DNA of 64,000 nt from Gemella haemolysans ATCC 10379 (GTDB lineage Bacteria; Bacillota; Bacilli; Staphylococcales; Gemellaceae), in contig NZ_ACDZ02000006.1 of assembly GCF_000173915.1 (NCBI RefSeq), forward strand, positions 1-64,000, given 5' to 3'. Made by a program: the position numbers and the translations under genes. Position 1 is the stretch's first letter, and every line of letters begins with the position of its first letter. This document shows positions 63,022-64,000 of this stretch, piece by piece. Under the pieces are notes generated by a model. That model was not told the DNA's origin. It saw only the letters and a list, made by a program, of their open reading frames with translations, and made no database searches.

Positions 63022-63930
63022 ATGGAAAAGAAGTACAAAAATTTAAATTTAACAAAAATTTTAAAAGAATTATTTATTATCTCTTTAGGGTGTGCTATTT
63101 ATTCTTTTGCTATTATGCATTTTAATGTTCCAAATAAGTTGGCAGAAGGTGGAGGGACAGGTATATCACTGTTATTATTATATTCAATAGGTCTTCCAGT
63201 TTCTGTTGGGACAATACTGGTAAATATTCCTTTGTTAATTATAGGATATAAAATGTTAGATAAAAAGACAATGTATTATACAGTGTATGGTATAATCATG
63301 TTGACTTTTTGGATAGGGATTTTTGAGAAGTATAATATAGAAATAGAGATCGGTGGGGACAGACTATTGGCTGCTGTATTTGGAGGATTATTAGCGGGAC
63401 TAGGCCTTGGAATAGTCTTTCTTGCAGGAGGAACCACAGGCGGGGTAGATATAGTCGCAAAAATTGTACAGCTTTATACAGGTAGTTCAATTGGAAGAAT
63501 TATTCAGATTCTTGATGGTGTAATCATAGCGTTAACTTTCGTAGTAGTTAAAAGTTTTCCGGCGATATTATATACACTTATTTATATTTTTATCTGTACT
63601 AAAGTTATAGATTATGTCGTTGAAGGTGGTGTTCCTGGAAAAGGAGTAATGATAGTCTCGTCTGAGATAGAAGCCATTACTAAGAAAATCCAAGAAGATA
63701 TGAATCGTGGATTAACTTATATAAAAGGACAAGGAAGCTATTCTAAGAAAGATATGAATATAGGTTATTGTGTAGTTTCAAGAAATGAAATAGGAAAACT
63801 AAAGTCTTTAGTTTATAAGATTGACCCTCGGGCGTTCGTAACAATAACTGAAGTTCATGATATTATAGGAGAAGGATTTAGTTATGATCAGCCGAAAAAA
63901 ACAAGTTTAAGTTTTAAAAAGAATCAATAG
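63022..63930 (+). CDS. YitT-family membrane protein (DUF2179), second paralogue
   Basis: The 302 residues have the YitT family pattern: GGGTGISLLLLYSIGLPVS, LAGGTTGGVDIVAKIV and a C-terminal DUF2179 domain (NRGLTYIKGQGSYSKKDMN, VSRNEIGKLKSLV). It resembles the protein at 59025 across its length. TTGGAGGTG precedes the start. Substrate unknown. Confidence 0.85.
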   Translation: MEKKYKNLNLTKILKELFIISLGCAIYSFAIMHFNVPNKLAEGGGTGISLLLLYSIGLPVSVGTILVNIPLLIIGYKMLDKKTMYYTVYGIIMLTFWIGIFEKYNIEIEIGGDRLLAAVFGGLLAGLGLGIVFLAGGTTGGVDIVAKIVQLYTGSSIGRIIQILDGVIIALTFVVVKSFPAILYTLIYIFICTKVIDYVVEGGVPGKGVMIVSSEIEAITKKIQEDMNRGLTYIKGQGSYSKKDMNIGYCVVSRNEIGKLKSLVYKIDPRAFVTITEVHDIIGEGFSYDQPKKTSLSFKKNQ

Positions 63931-64000
63931 TAAAGAATCTGAGAGTGATCAACTCGGAAATCGTGATTTTGTTGAGTCACTTTCTACAGTGGTTTATGAG
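63931..64000. repeat. Intergenic repeat element copy 3, partial, inverted
   Basis: GAGAGTGATCAACTCGGAAATCG and the following GATTTTGTTGAGTCACTTTC form a hairpin related to those at 31526 and 52318. The flanking ACAGTGGTTTATGAG matches the inner boundary of those copies when read on the opposite strand. It is cut by the window end. Confidence 0.5.

Overview
The window is AT-rich, low-GC Firmicutes DNA, most likely from a member of the Bacilli close to Gemella. The support is a type VIIb secretion (T7SSb, Ess/Yuk) locus, a YSIRK/LPxTG surface protein, the cysS-mrnC-rlmB-rae1 cluster, a clpP with a CtsR-type operator, PgdA, CinA and a glutathione reductase. The genus is an inference from gene content and base composition. 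No rRNA, tRNA or CRISPR array was seen.

Region 1 (1-20640) is a T7SSb locus with its effector island. It opens inside the gene of a lipase-type effector. The secretion core follows in canonical order: esxA (broken by one base in this sequence), esaA, essA, esaB, essB, essC. Downstream are two tandem DUF1310/lipase modules; the first lipase is cut off before its nucleophile and the second is complete. The complete lipase has an N-terminal hydrolase and a C-terminal helical targeting-like domain, the reverse of LXG toxins and comparable to S. aureus TslA. Next are two tandem LXG cassettes sharing nearly identical leaders and Lap1/Lap2-type partner genes. The first carries a complete LXG toxin (TelC-like by my reading) and a TipC-like membrane-anchored immunity protein. 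The second has suffered a deletion that fuses the partner gene to the last part of another toxin, leaving its putative immunity gene orphaned. A decayed copy of the TipC-like gene and a probable IS200/IS605-type remnant close the island.

Region 2 (20640-33600) is surface and accessory functions: an e(P4)-type acid phosphatase lipoprotein, a 1673-residue LPxTG protein with FIVAR-like and DUF1542 repeats, a membrane glycerophosphodiester phosphodiesterase, and a two-gene scrB-scrK sucrose operon whose promoter is flanked by identical palindromic operators. Then come an orphan lipoprotein and an ArsM-like arsenite methyltransferase whose third conserved arsenic-binding cysteine position is an in-frame TGA followed by a bacterial-SECIS-like hairpin.

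Region 3 (33600-44900) holds an OmpR/HisK two-component pair, an AgrC/AgrA (ComD/ComE)-type pair on the minus strand without a recognisable peptide gene, a run of small membrane proteins, and a polyprenyl diphosphate synthase operon (hepS-like, hepT, TPR protein, acetyltransferase). A membrane-anchored serine hydrolase of class A beta-lactamase type follows.

Region 4 (44900-64000) is mostly housekeeping: a DEAD-box helicase, PgdA, CinA, a small acidic protein, a large secreted protein, a thioredoxin-like protein, Gor, a lipoprotein, the minus-strand cysS-mrnC-rlmB-GNAT-rae1 operon, two YitT-family proteins, ClpP, a FemAB-type transferase and phosphatidylserine synthase. A related intergenic repeat with terminator-like hairpins occurs near 31.4-31.6 kb, 52.2-52.4 kb and at the window end.
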